NCBI GenBank assembly: GCA_001632425.1
Contig: KV425576.1
Location: forward strand, 67,832-131,831
Length of the DNA: 64,000 nucleotides
DNA from: Neolentinus lepideus HHB14362 ss-1
Taxonomy: Eukaryota > Basidiomycota > Agaricomycetes > Gloeophyllales > Gloeophyllaceae
Direction of reading: 5' to 3'
Part shown: in pieces, positions 35,504 to 47,300 of the stretch
How the letters are laid out: every line of letters starts with the position of its first letter
Numbering within the stretch: position 1 is the stretch's first letter
Position numbers and translations under genes: made by a program
The notes under the pieces: generated by a model
What the model was told of the DNA's origin: nothing
Database searches by the model: none
Seen by the model: the letters and a program-made list of their open reading frames with translations, nothing else

Positions 35504-37288
35504 ATGGCTGAAGGAATCGCTATTGGTTACGAGAACGCCGTCGAACAGCGAGAGCCTGTGAAACTTCAGGTTACCGGGACCATTCCTTCATGGTTAACTG
35601 GTAGATTGTACAGGACCGGACCAGGAACACAGAACATACCTTCGAACAACGCACCATCCGGTAGCGTCTACCTAAAGCACTGGTTCGACGGACTCGGCAT
35701 GACTCACTGCTTCGAAATCACCCTTACTGGAGAGGTTAAATATCGCAACCATTCCACCGCGCTAGGGTTGCAGGCTCGCTACGAGAAAGCAGGCAAGGCT
35801 GTTGGCACTACGTTTGGCCAACAGGACCCCTGCGAAGCGATCTTTTCTGAGTTCTTCACCGCGTTCGAACCACTCGGAGTCGATCATCCACCTGCCGAAC
35901 AATGTGGTCCGGACGACCGCAACGTATCTGTTACTCTGACACCAGACATGTCTGGGTTCACTTCTCACCATGCCATTCCATCTGGTATCTCATCTGCGGG
36001 CCCTCGTTATATTGTCGCGAAGAGCGACAATGATGCCCTTCAAATTCTCGACCCCGATACGCTGCGACCTCTACATTACACCACGTACAACTATCTTGAC
36101 CCTCGTCTGGACGGCTCAATGAGTGCAGCGCACTCTTGCCAAGACAAGGAGACGGGGGAATTCTTCAACTACACTCTGAGGTTTGGCCGCACAGCTGTGT
36201 ACAAGGTCTTCCGGATTCGCCGTCTGTCACGGGCAGAGAGTGGTAAGGACTATGAGGTTGATATACTGGCGGAGATCAAGGACGCGCCTGCTGCGTACCT
36301 GCACGCCCTCACGATGACAGAGAAGTATGTTGTATTGAGTGTATGGCAGGGGGACTTCGACTCGTAAGTTTACATGTTGTTAATTCGCCACGGAATGGTA
36401 CCTCTGATGTGAGTGTTGCAGGAATGGAGCAAGCATTAGGCAGAACCATAGTATCGCAGGCTCTATCGCACCGTGGAAGCCGAAACAATCGTCTACTTTC
36501 TACGTGATAGACAGGCACGCAGGTGGAATAGTCGTTAAATTCGAGGTAAACCCCGTCTTTACCTACTCTGGACATTGAAACTGACCCAGAACCTCTTAGA
36601 CTGAGGCTTTCTTCGCATTCCATTACATCAACGCTTACGACTCCGGCGATGACATTGTCATTGACATTGCGGTCTACGACGACCACAGCGTCCTACAGCT
36701 TCTCTATGTCGACATTCTGAAGAGTGGAACACCGAGTCCTTTATCGAGAGCAAGACGATTCGTCTTGAAGAATATCAGAGAGCAATCTTCAGGCGAGTCC
36801 GCTCGCCAAGCAAAGGTCGAGTATACACTGCCGCCTAGCTCGAGCATCGAGCTTTGCACAGTGCATCCAGCTCTCTATCACAAACCGTATCGCTATACGT
36901 ACGCCCTCGAACTATATGGGTACACTAAACATGCGCTGACAGCACTGATTGCTGGTGTAGGTATGGTATAAATAAAGAAGACTTCACGAAATCTGTCGGT
37001 TTCACAGACAGAATCGTGAAGCTTGACATGTCAGAACCCGAGTCTGAACCGAAGATATGGACGATACCTGGGACAGCGCCAGGAGAACCCATATTCGTGC
37101 CGAGGCCTGGGTCATCTCCAGAGACGCAGGAAGACGACGGGATATTACTGAGCGTTGTTCTCGACGGGAAGACGCAGAAGAGCATGCTCGTCATGCTTGA
37201 TGCTAAGGACTTGACAGAAGTTGCGAGAGCATATATGGGCACCCATTTCCCTTTCGGCTTTCATGGTGTGTTTACTGGCCTTAAGTAA
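35504..37288 (+). CDS. Carotenoid oxygenase (carotenoid cleavage dioxygenase), tandem copy 1
   Basis: Fe(II)-dependent seven-bladed beta-propeller enzyme that cleaves carotenoids or apocarotenoids. Four exons (35504-36363, 36422-36545, 36600-36898, 36961-37288) sum to 1611 nt, 536 residues. N-terminal motifs are GTIPSWLTGRLYRTGPGTQN and KHWFDGLGMTHCFEI. The four iron-ligand histidines are in place: His210 (SAAHSC), His267 (YLHALTM), His336 (FFAFHYINAY) and His529 (FGFHGVF). The third intron joins YRYT to YGINKEDF. I chose the ATG before AEGIAIGYENA because it aligns with the start of the tandem copy; an in-frame ATG at 35429 would add 25 residues. No signal peptide. Fungal relatives include retinal-forming enzymes, but the substrate cannot be read from sequence. 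Confidence 0.93.
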
Positions 37289-39063
37289 TCAGTTGCGAGC
37301 AGATAGAGGGTTCTGGTCCAGCTGCACATGTGCAGATTTGGTAGTATATCCATCGTAGTCATTGGCTTGGAGATATGGTAAAGGCTTTAAACGGGAGGGA
37401 TTAGCGTGTTCTTTAACGGGAAGTCCTAGACGACTAAGGACTTCAATTATGAGGTGGTCTGTACCATCATACTTAGCCACAATCTCTTCGCTCACCCACA
37501 TTATTATCTTGGTTCCTGAACGGAACGAATGACTCGTCGACCAGGACATGGTATCAGTGTGTTCACGCTAAACCACTCTAGCTGTACACACAATACAGCA
37601 GTCGTGGCACATTGGTGGAACCTACACGGCACGCATCCCGATATAACTGTAGGAGAAGCGGAGGTAGAGGTGACGCATCAGGCTGCCGCCATAAGTCCAG
37701 GTTGCACAGTGCGTGTCGAATCCGTAGTGAGTGTGGCTGGAATCGAATGTGTGGACAAGACATTGCGATCTATGTCCCTCGGCTACTGCAGATAGATCCG
37801 TATGTAACGGACCAAAAGTCCAATTCATTTGTCGGTCGGATTATTCTAGTTATTCGGTGGATGACTGGGCAGCCCGAAAAGTCGGACCATCTAAACTTGC
37901 CGAATCAAGACGTCATCCAGAGATATAAGCAGCGCCGTCATATTCCCATATGGGTGGCACTGGGTGCTAGGGTACGGCGACTGGGTTTGAATGATCCCAT
38001 GTCTGAGCAATCTCCCCGAAGGTCAGCATGCACCTGCTATAATTGCGAAACTATCCGCTGTACGAGCAGTTATTAGGGTAGATCAGATCGGAATTGTACC
38101 CCTTGATATTCGTGTTAGCGAGGACTGCGTCCCACCTACAATTGTGATAGTATCCGTACACAGCAGATGGTTACACATTAATCAGACTAGTGGCTGGAGA
38201 GTTAGGAGCACAGCCTTCGGGTCCTACTTCATCCGGGCTATGCCGGGTCACGCGAGCTTGCGAGGACTCGATATATCGATAGGCCGATATCGAACCCTTG
38301 TCTGCGGTGACAACATTGAAAGTCATGGAATATGGAAATCGAGAAACTCAGAAAAAGGCAAGCTGAACTGTTTTTGTCTGGTATCTGTATAAGCCGAAGA
38401 CACAACGCGGAATGATTAATGAGGGGTGGATGGTGACGAGGAACTAGGGGCTTGGGCAATCTATCAATATATTAGTAAGTGACATGGTGTGCTGCGTACC
38501 GTTGAACACGTACCACATCACCATAGAGTATTCCTATCAATTCACCATAGTGTCTGTGCTTTCCATCATTCCAAATGAGCCTTGAGGTGCCACTTCCGGT
38601 ATTGCAGAGGAATACCCGCCGACTTGTCGCTTCGGAGACCCATCGTCCGCGATGAAGGACATGGTACACGCAGACTATGCCAGCCACTGTAACAGTCTCT
38701 GCTTCGTTGATTCACTGGTTGATGACAACTGCTCTGATAGGGGCGTTCGTCATCTGATTTTATCTGAGCACAGCATGTTTCTGTTGAATACCTTAGTCCA
38801 GGAACAGCAGCTCTAGGACAACCAATGGCCGGTCAAACACGTACGAAGGCCAAACTGCAACTCGGACGTCATGGCAGCGCTCAGCTATATAGGAGGACAG
38901 GCGACGACATCAAAGTTATGAACCCACTCCCTTTTCTTCGAACCAAAAATCCACGCCTTGCTACCTGAATTACAATCATAAAACTCGGGGTGAGCATCAT
39001 AATCCAGTATGATACGTTCGCTTGTATTCGCTCTTTCACTCATCCAGCGTCCTCACCACTAGG
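37289..39063. other. Spacer between the tandem oxygenase genes
   Basis: This is the 3' flank of copy 1 followed by the duplicated promoter of copy 2. Several open frames occur (for example 37612-38076) but they lie in DNA that is also duplicated in diverged form after copy 2, and they are not conserved as frames there. No separate gene is called. Confidence 0.5.
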
Positions 39064-40860
39064 ATGGCCCAAGGAATCGCCATTGGCTACGAGAACGCCA
39101 TCGAACAGCGGGAGCCTGTGAAATTGCAGGTTACTGGGACCATTCCATCATGGTTGACTGGTAGATTGTACAGGACCAGACCAGGAACTTGGAACATACC
39201 CTCGAATAACGCACCATCCGGTAGCATCAGCCTAAAGCATTGGTTCGACGGACTCGGCATGACTCACTGCTTCGAAATCACCTCTACTGGAGAGGTCAAG
39301 TATCGCAACCATTCCACCGCGCTAGGGTTGCAGGCTCGCTTCGAGAAAGCAGGCAAGGCTGTTGGTGCCATGTTTGGCCAACAGGATCCGTGCGAGACGA
39401 TCTTTTCTAAGTTCTTCACCGCTTTCAAAGAAGCCAGTTCCGATCGTACATCTGTCGATCAGTCTGGTCCGGATGACCTCAACTTATCCGTTACTCTGAC
39501 ACCGGACATGCCTGGGTTCACTTCTCACCATGCCATCCCATCGGGTATTTCATCAGCTGGCCCTCGTTATATTGTCGCGAAGAGTGACTATCGTGCTCTC
39601 CAACTCCTTGACCCCGACACGCTGCGACCTCTGCATTCCACAACATACGAACATCTTGACCCTCGTCTGGACGGCTCGGTATGCGCTGCGCACTCATGCC
39701 GGGACAAGGAGACGGGGGAGTTCTATAACTACACTCTGAAATTTGGCAGCACAGCTGTGTACAAGGTCTTCCGAATTCGCCCTTTATCTCAAGCTGAGAG
39801 TAGTAAGGATTATGAGGTTGATATACTGGCGGAGATCAAGGACGCACCTGCTGCGTACCTGCACGCCCTCACGATGACAGAGAAGTATGTGGTATTGAGT
39901 GCGTGGCAGGCAGACTTCACCTTGTAAGCGTATATGTTGTGAATTTGTCATGGAATGGTACCGCTGATGTAGACGTTGCTGTGGTTGTTGCAGGAACGGG
40001 GCAAGCATTCCGCTCAATCGTAGCGTCGCAGCTTCTATTGGAGCATGGAAGCCGAAACAATCATCCACTTTCTACGTGATCGACAGACACGCAGGTGGGA
40101 TAGTCGCTAAATTCGAGGTGAAGCCTGATTTCATCTACCCCGGACGTTAAAACTGACCCAGAACCTCTTAGACTCAACCCTTCTTCGCATTCCATTACAT
40201 CAACGCTTACGATTCTGGCGATGACATTGTCATTGACATTGCAGTCTACGACGATCACAGTATCTTGCAACTTCTCTATGTCGACATCCTGAAGAGCGGA
40301 ACACCGACTCCTTTGGCGAGAGCAAGACGATTCATCTTGAAGGATATCAGAGAGCAATCTTCAGGCAAGTCCACGTGGCAAGCGAAGGTCGAATATACAC
40401 TATCTCCTAGCTTGAGTATCGAGCTTTGCACAGTGCATCCAGCTCTCTATCACAAACCGTATCGCTATACGTACGCCCTCGCACTATATGAGTACGCTAC
40501 ACATACGCTGACAGCCCTGCTTTCTGGTGTAGGTATGGTATAAATAAAGAGGACTTCACGAAATCTGTCGGTTTCGCAGACAGAATCGTGAAGCTTGACA
40601 TGGCAGCCCCCGAGTCCGAACCGAAGATATGGGCGATACCTGGGACAGCGCCAGGAGAACCCATATTCGTGCCGAGGCCTGGGTCATCTCCAGAGACGCA
40701 GGAAGACGATGGGATATTACTGAGCGTTGTTCTCGACGGGAAGACGCAGAAGAGCATGCTCGTCATGCTTGATGCCAAAGACTTGACGGAAGTTGCGAGA
40801 GCAGAGATCGGCACCCATTTCCCTTTCGGCTTCCATGGCGTGTTCACTGCTCCAAGGTAA
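39064..40860 (+). CDS. Carotenoid oxygenase, tandem copy 2
   Basis: Paralogue of the gene at 35504 with identical exon lengths (860, 124, 299 and 328 nt at 39064-39923, 39994-40117, 40172-40470, 40533-40860) and the same 536-residue length. The four iron-ligand histidines are kept (CAAHSC, YLHALTM, FFAFHYINAY, FGFHGVF). Differences cluster in surface-like segments, for example KEASSDRTSVDQSG replacing EPLGVDHPPAEQCG in the first exon, and a changed residue in the N-terminal motif (YRTRPGT instead of YRTGPGT). No stop or frameshift is present, so both copies appear functional. Intron 1 is longer than in copy 1 (70 against 58 nt). Divergence may have altered substrate or expression; this is inference. 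Confidence 0.92.
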
Positions 40861-42056
40861 CCAGTCCGGGGCATGCAAAATAGTTCTGATATGATCGCGA
40901 ATGTGAGGATTCGACATTGTAGCCTTTGTAGCTATCGATTTCCATGTACGGTCACGGTCATAAAGCAGAGAGATGAGTATGTTTTTGTTAATAATCAGAC
41001 GTCCTAGGGCAACTAAGGTCTTGAGCAACAAGACGATTGTTACCGCCGTACGTCCTCATAATATCTCGTCTCGCCCATAGCGTCATCTTTATTCCTGAGT
41101 GCAATAAAGACTAGTCGATTAGGGCATGGCATCGAGGGGTGAATGTTTGAACGCTAGATTACTATCTCAGGATGTTCGAGAGTTGCCTATGTAATACAGT
41201 AGTCTGAGAACACTTAGCGGTGCTTAGACAGCGCGCATCCCGACATATTACTGGAAGTAGCGCCAGAGAAGACGGAACCGATCACAGCGAAAAGTATAAT
41301 CGCATAGCGCGAGTCGATTCCACATCGAGTGTGACCGAATCGAGTGTCTTGACAAGACATTATGAACTATGTCTCCCGGCTGCTGTGTAATATACATATG
41401 CCTGGTCGGACTCTGTGCTATTGACAGATGTTTGTTTCTGGGGCTAATACCTACTACCATGAGCTCCGAAATACAGGCTCCCGAGGAGGTGCAGTGATGA
41501 AATACTTACTACGTTAATTTCCTCCAGGGTATCAGGATTGGCAGCACCGGACGACCATAATCCCTCAAGCGTGGGGACATGCCCTAGCGGTGATACCGAC
41601 TCGAAGCTCAGCCACGCGCCGCCAGATATCCATTGATTTCATTCAGTAGAATGATTTAGAGTAGCTTATAAGGTGTAAGGCTGGTAGGGCCGCGCGAGGG
41701 CGGCGGAACCCGCTACCTTGGCCCCTTGGTAGGCTTCAGAATGGATTGCGACTTGAACTGACATTAAATCCTGTATCCTCGTCGATTTTGTATATGTGCA
41801 TGTACGAGAAAATGTTATGAGCTGCGGAATGAAGTCAGCCACTTTCCCTCGGCTGCCCAAGTCCGGGGCCTCTCGGATGGGCACATAGGGTCTAATTCTG
41901 CTCAGTATATCGTAGTTAAAAAATGAATTTAGGTGAGTCTAATCGAGGAGCCTCCTCGATACCAGACCACCTCGCGCGGCACCCTCATGCCGTCGCCGTA
42001 TCCGGCGCTGGCTCCGCCGCGTATCTCAGACTGAGACACTCTCAATAGGAGGGATA

Positions 42057-42135
42057 CATACCTGGGAGACACTGCGTCGAGAAAGGGGCGCCGCCTTTCT
42101 CTCCTCGACGTTCAGTTGCTGTCCTCCCAGGTATG
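42057..42135. repeat. Nested long hairpin
   Basis: CATACCTGGGAG (42057-42068) pairs with CTCCCAGGTATG (42124-42135). Inside it CGTCGAG pairs with CTCGACG, and GAAAGG with CCTTTC around a GGCGCC centre. Nearly the whole 79-bp segment can fold. Confidence 0.75.
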
Positions 42136-42319
42136 TCGAGCCGCGCTCATGCCACGTCCCCTCCTAGGTCTGACGTATCCGCCGCTGTCCTCCCAGCGGC
42201 GCGTATTTGCGGTTACCCGCCCTTCCCTCCCTTTTCTGCTTGACATTTCACTGTATATCATTAGATCCTTTATGTACTATAAATCCCGCTAATCGGGAAA
42301 AAATCACGAAAAATTCTGG

Positions 42320-42341
42320 GCGGCCTCGTCTTCGAGGCCGC
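42320..42341. repeat. 9-bp perfect stem-loop
   Basis: GCGGCCTCG, a 4-nt loop TCTT, then CGAGGCCGC. It lies about 40 bp after a TATAAA at about 42279, an arrangement seen in retrotransposon LTRs, though this is not proven here. Confidence 0.6.
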
Positions 42342-43212
42342 TGCTTTCCCGCTAATCATCCATGTGTGCCTCTACAGTATATGCTGTGTATGTGTATCTA
42401 CCATCATACATATGACCCTACAGTGTCTACCGCTAAGAGGCGGCAACTCCGGCCAGCTCGAACCGAAGCGCCGGAGGCGCCCGGAAGAAAATTTGAAACA
42501 TAAACTGGGGCAAAAGATGCGTAAATACACATTTTGATTTTTTTGGATGATTACGTAATCATTCAAATATTGGGTCCAACATACCAGAAGTCTAGTATAC
42601 TTATTGTGTAAGGCTGACATGGCTCCTTTGACAAAAAGACAGCATAAGCCAAAGCAGCAATACTTATCAGGTGCTAAACAAGTCAATTCCAGGTTTCTCT
42701 CCGGCCGAGTACTGCTCCTTCAGCCGAGGCCTCAACACAAAACTCACTGTGAGAAAATTTTGCCCACACCGGTGTACTGGTGCAAACATCATGATTGACC
42801 ATAACATATCACTAAATTAAATCTGCATATGCTCTGCATGTATATACCGCCTCATATCATAGAAGTAGTGGTAGTGTTTTGAAGTCACATTAGAGGTCCG
42901 ACCGGTATTCGCCGAGATATTTACCCGATATGGTAACTCCGACTCAACTCCGACTTAAATTCAAATATCGGAAGGGTCAAAATCTCAAAATCATGAATTT
43001 GGAAAATGTAACCTGATAGGTCGAAAGCTACTACAAAAAGGAGTCGATTGGTATAGTTTTTGTCCCAACACGGATTTCTTCCGAGGTCCTGATATGGTTG
43101 CAATCCCGCCTATTGCCGAGTGGTCGGTTTTGAGCGACTTACACTGTACGTCTCGTGCTCAAGCACGTGGCGTAGCTAAGTACCGCACCATGATGATGTA
43201 AGTGGCCCGAGG

Positions 43213-43640
43213 TATGGTGCGTGACACTTAGTCACCGCTACTTTTGTACAAGATATTACCTGAGCTCAAAAATTGTCCAAATACTTATCCGTCTGGTGGA
43301 AATGCTCCTTTTGACCAGGGGATCAATTCCACCAGACGGATTTTTGATAGCGTCAAAACTGGATGAGATATAAATTTTTGGTATCTCAATTTGGCCACAT
43401 GATGTCATATATACCAAATATGGTGATAATATTATGTAATATTGCATACATCGTAGTAATTGGTGGGCACAAAATTATTGCCGCTATTGCCTACCCGCAT
43501 ATCCGACACAGTTCCACACGATAGTGCCCCCGCTATGGTAGCAAAGGATCTGATAATAATAATATTCTTTATAATATTTCGCTGCCAGACAAAATTGGCC
43601 ACTGTCACAATGTAGCGGTGACTAACTGTCACGCACCATA
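43213..43640. mobile_element. TA-flanked inverted-repeat element (428 bp)
   Basis: The left end (43213 on) and right end (to 43640) share an inverted repeat of about 28-30 bp with a single mismatch, containing TGGTGCGTGACA and TTAGTCACCGCTAC. TA sits at both outer edges, as in Tc1/mariner-type insertions. Inside is a separate stem-loop of about 15 bp (ATCCGTCTGGTGGAA near 43287 and its complement near 43327). There is no coding frame. TIRs are unlike those of the other elements in the window. Confidence 0.78.
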
Positions 43641-44376
43641 TATGGAGTCTATTATGTCTACTACACCCCCTCGACCTTTGTATAATGAGCTTGTGCCGGT
43701 CCCAGCTAGTACTCCCAAATTAACCCGAATTTACACCCTCTATATGGACCTGACCAAATTTACCGGTAAATTTCCTGTAAATTACATGTGTTAAATAACC
43801 GAGGTAATTTACACGTCCCAAATTCCCCGAACCCTAGCGGCGTGCAATCTCGCCCGGCTCAATGTTGATTACCATCATTGGCACATCAGCATACCGCTGT
43901 GACATGTGTGATTCTGAGAATCGCGACGAGGGGTTCGCTAGCGAAGAGCAAGCCAACGCCTCTGACCTCATCCAGAGAGTGAGACTTTGAAAACCATTTT
44001 GAATGCAGCTGTAGTGCCATACTGCAGGGAATACGGTTCAGGGTATGGATTGTGCGAATGCGCAGTGGCGCACGAACTGGCGGCTTTTTTAAGCCAAGTG
44101 AGATGAGACCCCTTCCTCTTATGGAAAGAGGTTCTGTAGCAATGGTTGCGAGCAATGACAATGATTGGGCGTCAGCTCCGCCAGCTGCATCCACATACTC
44201 TCCCTTGACTTCGTAGTTAAGCTTGTCTACTGGTTTCCATTATTGAAGTACGGACGAGTGTAAGCTGATCGTGAGTCGTATTATGGGAAGTCTATGCTAC
44301 AGATTAGTCCTGCATAATAATACATTGCTATGTCAGTGCGCGTGCCATAGTCTATCGGCCGAATCAAAGTTACACA
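43641..44376. other. 3' flank of UBR1, nothing clear
   Basis: Contains short palindromic AT-rich stretches (for example around AATTTACCGGTAAATTT near 43750) but no gene. A 102-codon minus frame at 43886-44194 has no recognisable feature. Confidence 0.4.
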
Positions 44377-47300
44377 TTACAACGCTTCCCATCCTCCGTT
44401 ATCGACAGTACTCTCTAGCTTGCGTGCAACCAGAGTGGGGATGCCATGTGTTATCCAAGTCTTACGTATATCTTCCCACCGGGTGTGGTGGAGATATTGC
44501 CTTCGTCCTCTCCTGTGATAACAGTGTTACTTATTACAACCGACAAATAAGCAAACGTTGCTCACCTCATAGAAACATCCACCTCGCCGTGGATATCCAG
44601 ATAGGGTGGCGATACGAAAGCACCATTGCCGGCGTAGAGGAACAGGATGGAGCAGCGCTTTACCAAGAAGTACAATCCAACAGCACCGCCACATCTGAAA
44701 AGCAGATGAGCTGAGTGAGCCGGCCATAGTCAGATAGGAAGATGCTTACTCTCTCGTATGCATGTTACATTCGCCTCTCTTGGCGTCGAGATCACAACAG
44801 CAATGGCTCTGCATGCAGACCGGTGTCCCACATATCAGACATATCGCAGCATCAAAGGGAACGGTCTTGCATCGAGGACATGTCATAGCCTTCTCGTGGT
44901 CTCCGAAAAGATTATCTAGGATGAGAGGGAGCTGCGCGATGCGGTAGATGGCCGGATACTCCAGGGTAACGCCGAAGTTGAATTGCGATGCGACTTGGGA
45001 GTGTCCATAATGAGCGCACCAACCAGAAAGGCAATTCTGTAAAGTATCTTGGTTCGGTAGATCACTTAAAGGTGGGATGCCTAGCATCGAAAGGAGGCGA
45101 CGGTATTCGGACGGATCTTCGCCTTCGAACGTCGAGGATGGGAAGGCGGAGGGAAGGACTGCACGACATAGAATAGCCGCACGACGGAGAAACGGTAGTG
45201 TGAAGGTATACAAGAGCTTCTCGAGACGGGATTCGCCAAAAGTCTGGAAGGCTAAAGTTGCACTGTGCTCGAAAACAGGAGAATGGCGAGCCACAGACAT
45301 GAAGAATATCCGAACATCACCGAATATGTCTTCATGGGATGTGTAGGTGCCCACGCTTGCATTCAAATTTCGGGTCTTGCTGCAGAAATATACTAATCCA
45401 ATGACAGTACGGGCCAAGCAGGCATAGTAGGTCAGGACAAGGACGTGTCGGAGCATGTCCGGAGCGACCGCTGCCGTCTCGACGAGCAGCGTAAATGGGT
45501 CACGAAGTAGTAATGGAGAGGAGAATGGTGTCAAGGAGCTACGACTCCATTCAGGGAGCAGACGTTTGATGATCGCCTGCCGCACGGCATCTCTGCCTTC
45601 GTCAGCTCTGCCCTTGAATTGCAATGCGGAAAGCTTGCCCATGCACCGTAAGAGACCTCCGATGCAGCGGATCTGAGCATCCGTAAGACTGTCGGCGACC
45701 GTGCTACCAGTAGAGCCGGTACCACGTTGGGCTATTTCCAAAGATGCGATGGTATATCCTACTAGCTCCTCTGGCAGGTACATTCCAGCACCACGCTCGC
45801 CATCTTGCGGTTCCAATCGCTCTCGCAAGTGTCGGGTCTGCTGGGAAATCGTTTTCGTGATGACCATCACAGTATCGACCATTCTGTGCAACTCCACATT
45901 CTCCCATCTATCGTGCGTTCTCGAATATGGCGGGTAGCCTGGATCCTGCGCCGTCCAGAAGACAAATTCACCGGTTCCGTTCCTGAACTGTAGAGAATCT
46001 AACAGCGGGTCTGGTTTGGACTTCAGGATGCTGATGCCAGATGCACGAACCCAGTCCGAGAATGGGACTTCGCTGAGCGAGGCCGTCACTGGAAGCGCCA
46101 TTGGCATGATGACGTTTCCCAGACTCTTGCATAGAGGACAAATGTATTCCTTACGCGGAATATTTTCAGGGTGATTCCTCGTAGGCTGGGATCGATGCCT
46201 AGATCTGACAGAGCCACTATAGGACTGGAAACAGTCAAGGTGCATCATGTGATTGCAAATGGACGCATATGCGCCGAAACGAGTGGATGCTGCAGGAAAG
46301 CCCTCGAAATTAAGAGAGTGGCGGGACTTTGCATCCTTGGTATCAGCATCTTGAGGGGGAAACGTCGTATCACTGCGCTGTACAGATCTGTCCAGAGAAG
46401 GCGTGGTCTGCAGTGCCTCGTAGAAATACAGATGTTGACCGTCTGGATGCCGGCGTACAAGACGACTCGGCTGAAGCAATCCAAGGATACCGAAAGCCTT
46501 AGCAGAGTTCAAGTCTTCTTGGCAAACGATACATGTCCCGTAGGATTGCGGCTGTTCAGCTGCCTCGCTAATATCTTCGTCGTCTTCATCCTCTACATCT
46601 TCAAAGTTAATGGCAAAACTGGCTTGCTGTGCTTTCATCTGCCTCATGATTGCTTCCTGTCTTGCCTTTGCCGCACGTTTCCTCTCATTCTCCGCATCGG
46701 CTCCGCCGTCAGCCGCAGGGATGACTTGTCGATATTTGGCAACCTCGTCAGGAATGTGCAGCTGAAGCTGATCCAGCACCCAGATAGTGCGGTCCTTGTA
46801 GGCTGTATATGCCTTCTGGTGCTCGAGATCGCATAAAACCTGTAGTAGAGATTTCTGTTCAAAGTTTTTGGAGAAAACGAGGCTACTGAACACTTCCGGT
46901 CTCTCGACCAATGCCAACATGGTCAGATGGAGAGCCTGATCCAGGATGGCTTCAGATGAAGAGGGTGCAGCGCCGCTGGCTTTGGTCATCTCAACGATGT
47001 TGTGGATGGCATAGAATATAACCTGGAGGAGCGTCTCGGACTCGAAAGCATGAATTAATACCGTGAATGGACCATCCTTGATATCCAGCGGTCTTGGAAC
47101 TATCACCGGATTTGCCATGCCCTTCTTCTTCAGCCGATTCCTCAGAATCACCTCGACTTCTTCACGCTTATTACGCGTGTAATGGTAGAAGAAGGGATTG
47201 ACGTCATCGAATGCCTCATCCTTCAGCTCGTACAAGCCAGAGTCGGCGATTCCATCCGGAGACTTGAAGTCTGCAACTTCTTTCAATACTCGCTCAAAGC

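Larger units (their letters stand above)
34650..41400 (+). repeat. Tandem segmental duplication carrying the carotenoid oxygenase genes
   Basis: Two direct units with an offset of about 3.56-3.57 kb. Similarity is highest over the genes and lower but visible in flanks: GCGAGGACTC followed by ATAT-type sequence near 34675 and 38255, CTATATAG boxes before both genes, and a downstream block near 37640-37790 that reappears near 41230-41390 (GCATCCCGA(T/C)AT, GACAAGACATT). Confidence 0.8.
40861..43212. other. Intergenic region with GC-rich hairpins, no gene
   Basis: The left part is the diverged duplicate of the downstream flank of copy 1. From about 41900 to 42500 the sequence changes to GC-rich blocks with strong stem-loops (42057-42135 and 42320-42341) inside otherwise AT-rich DNA, which suggests a mobile-element end such as a solo LTR, but I could not define matching termini. 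No coding frame is supported. Confidence 0.45.

Noticed and set aside
37612..38076. Plus-strand open frame (154 codons) between the oxygenase genes
   Set aside because: The corresponding duplicated DNA after copy 2 does not keep this frame, so it is unlikely to be a gene.
41660..42620. Solo LTR bounded by the TGTAAGGCTG-like words near 41670 and 42605
   Set aside because: The two words are direct rather than forming a TG...CA pair, no target duplication was found, and the interior could not be aligned with itself.
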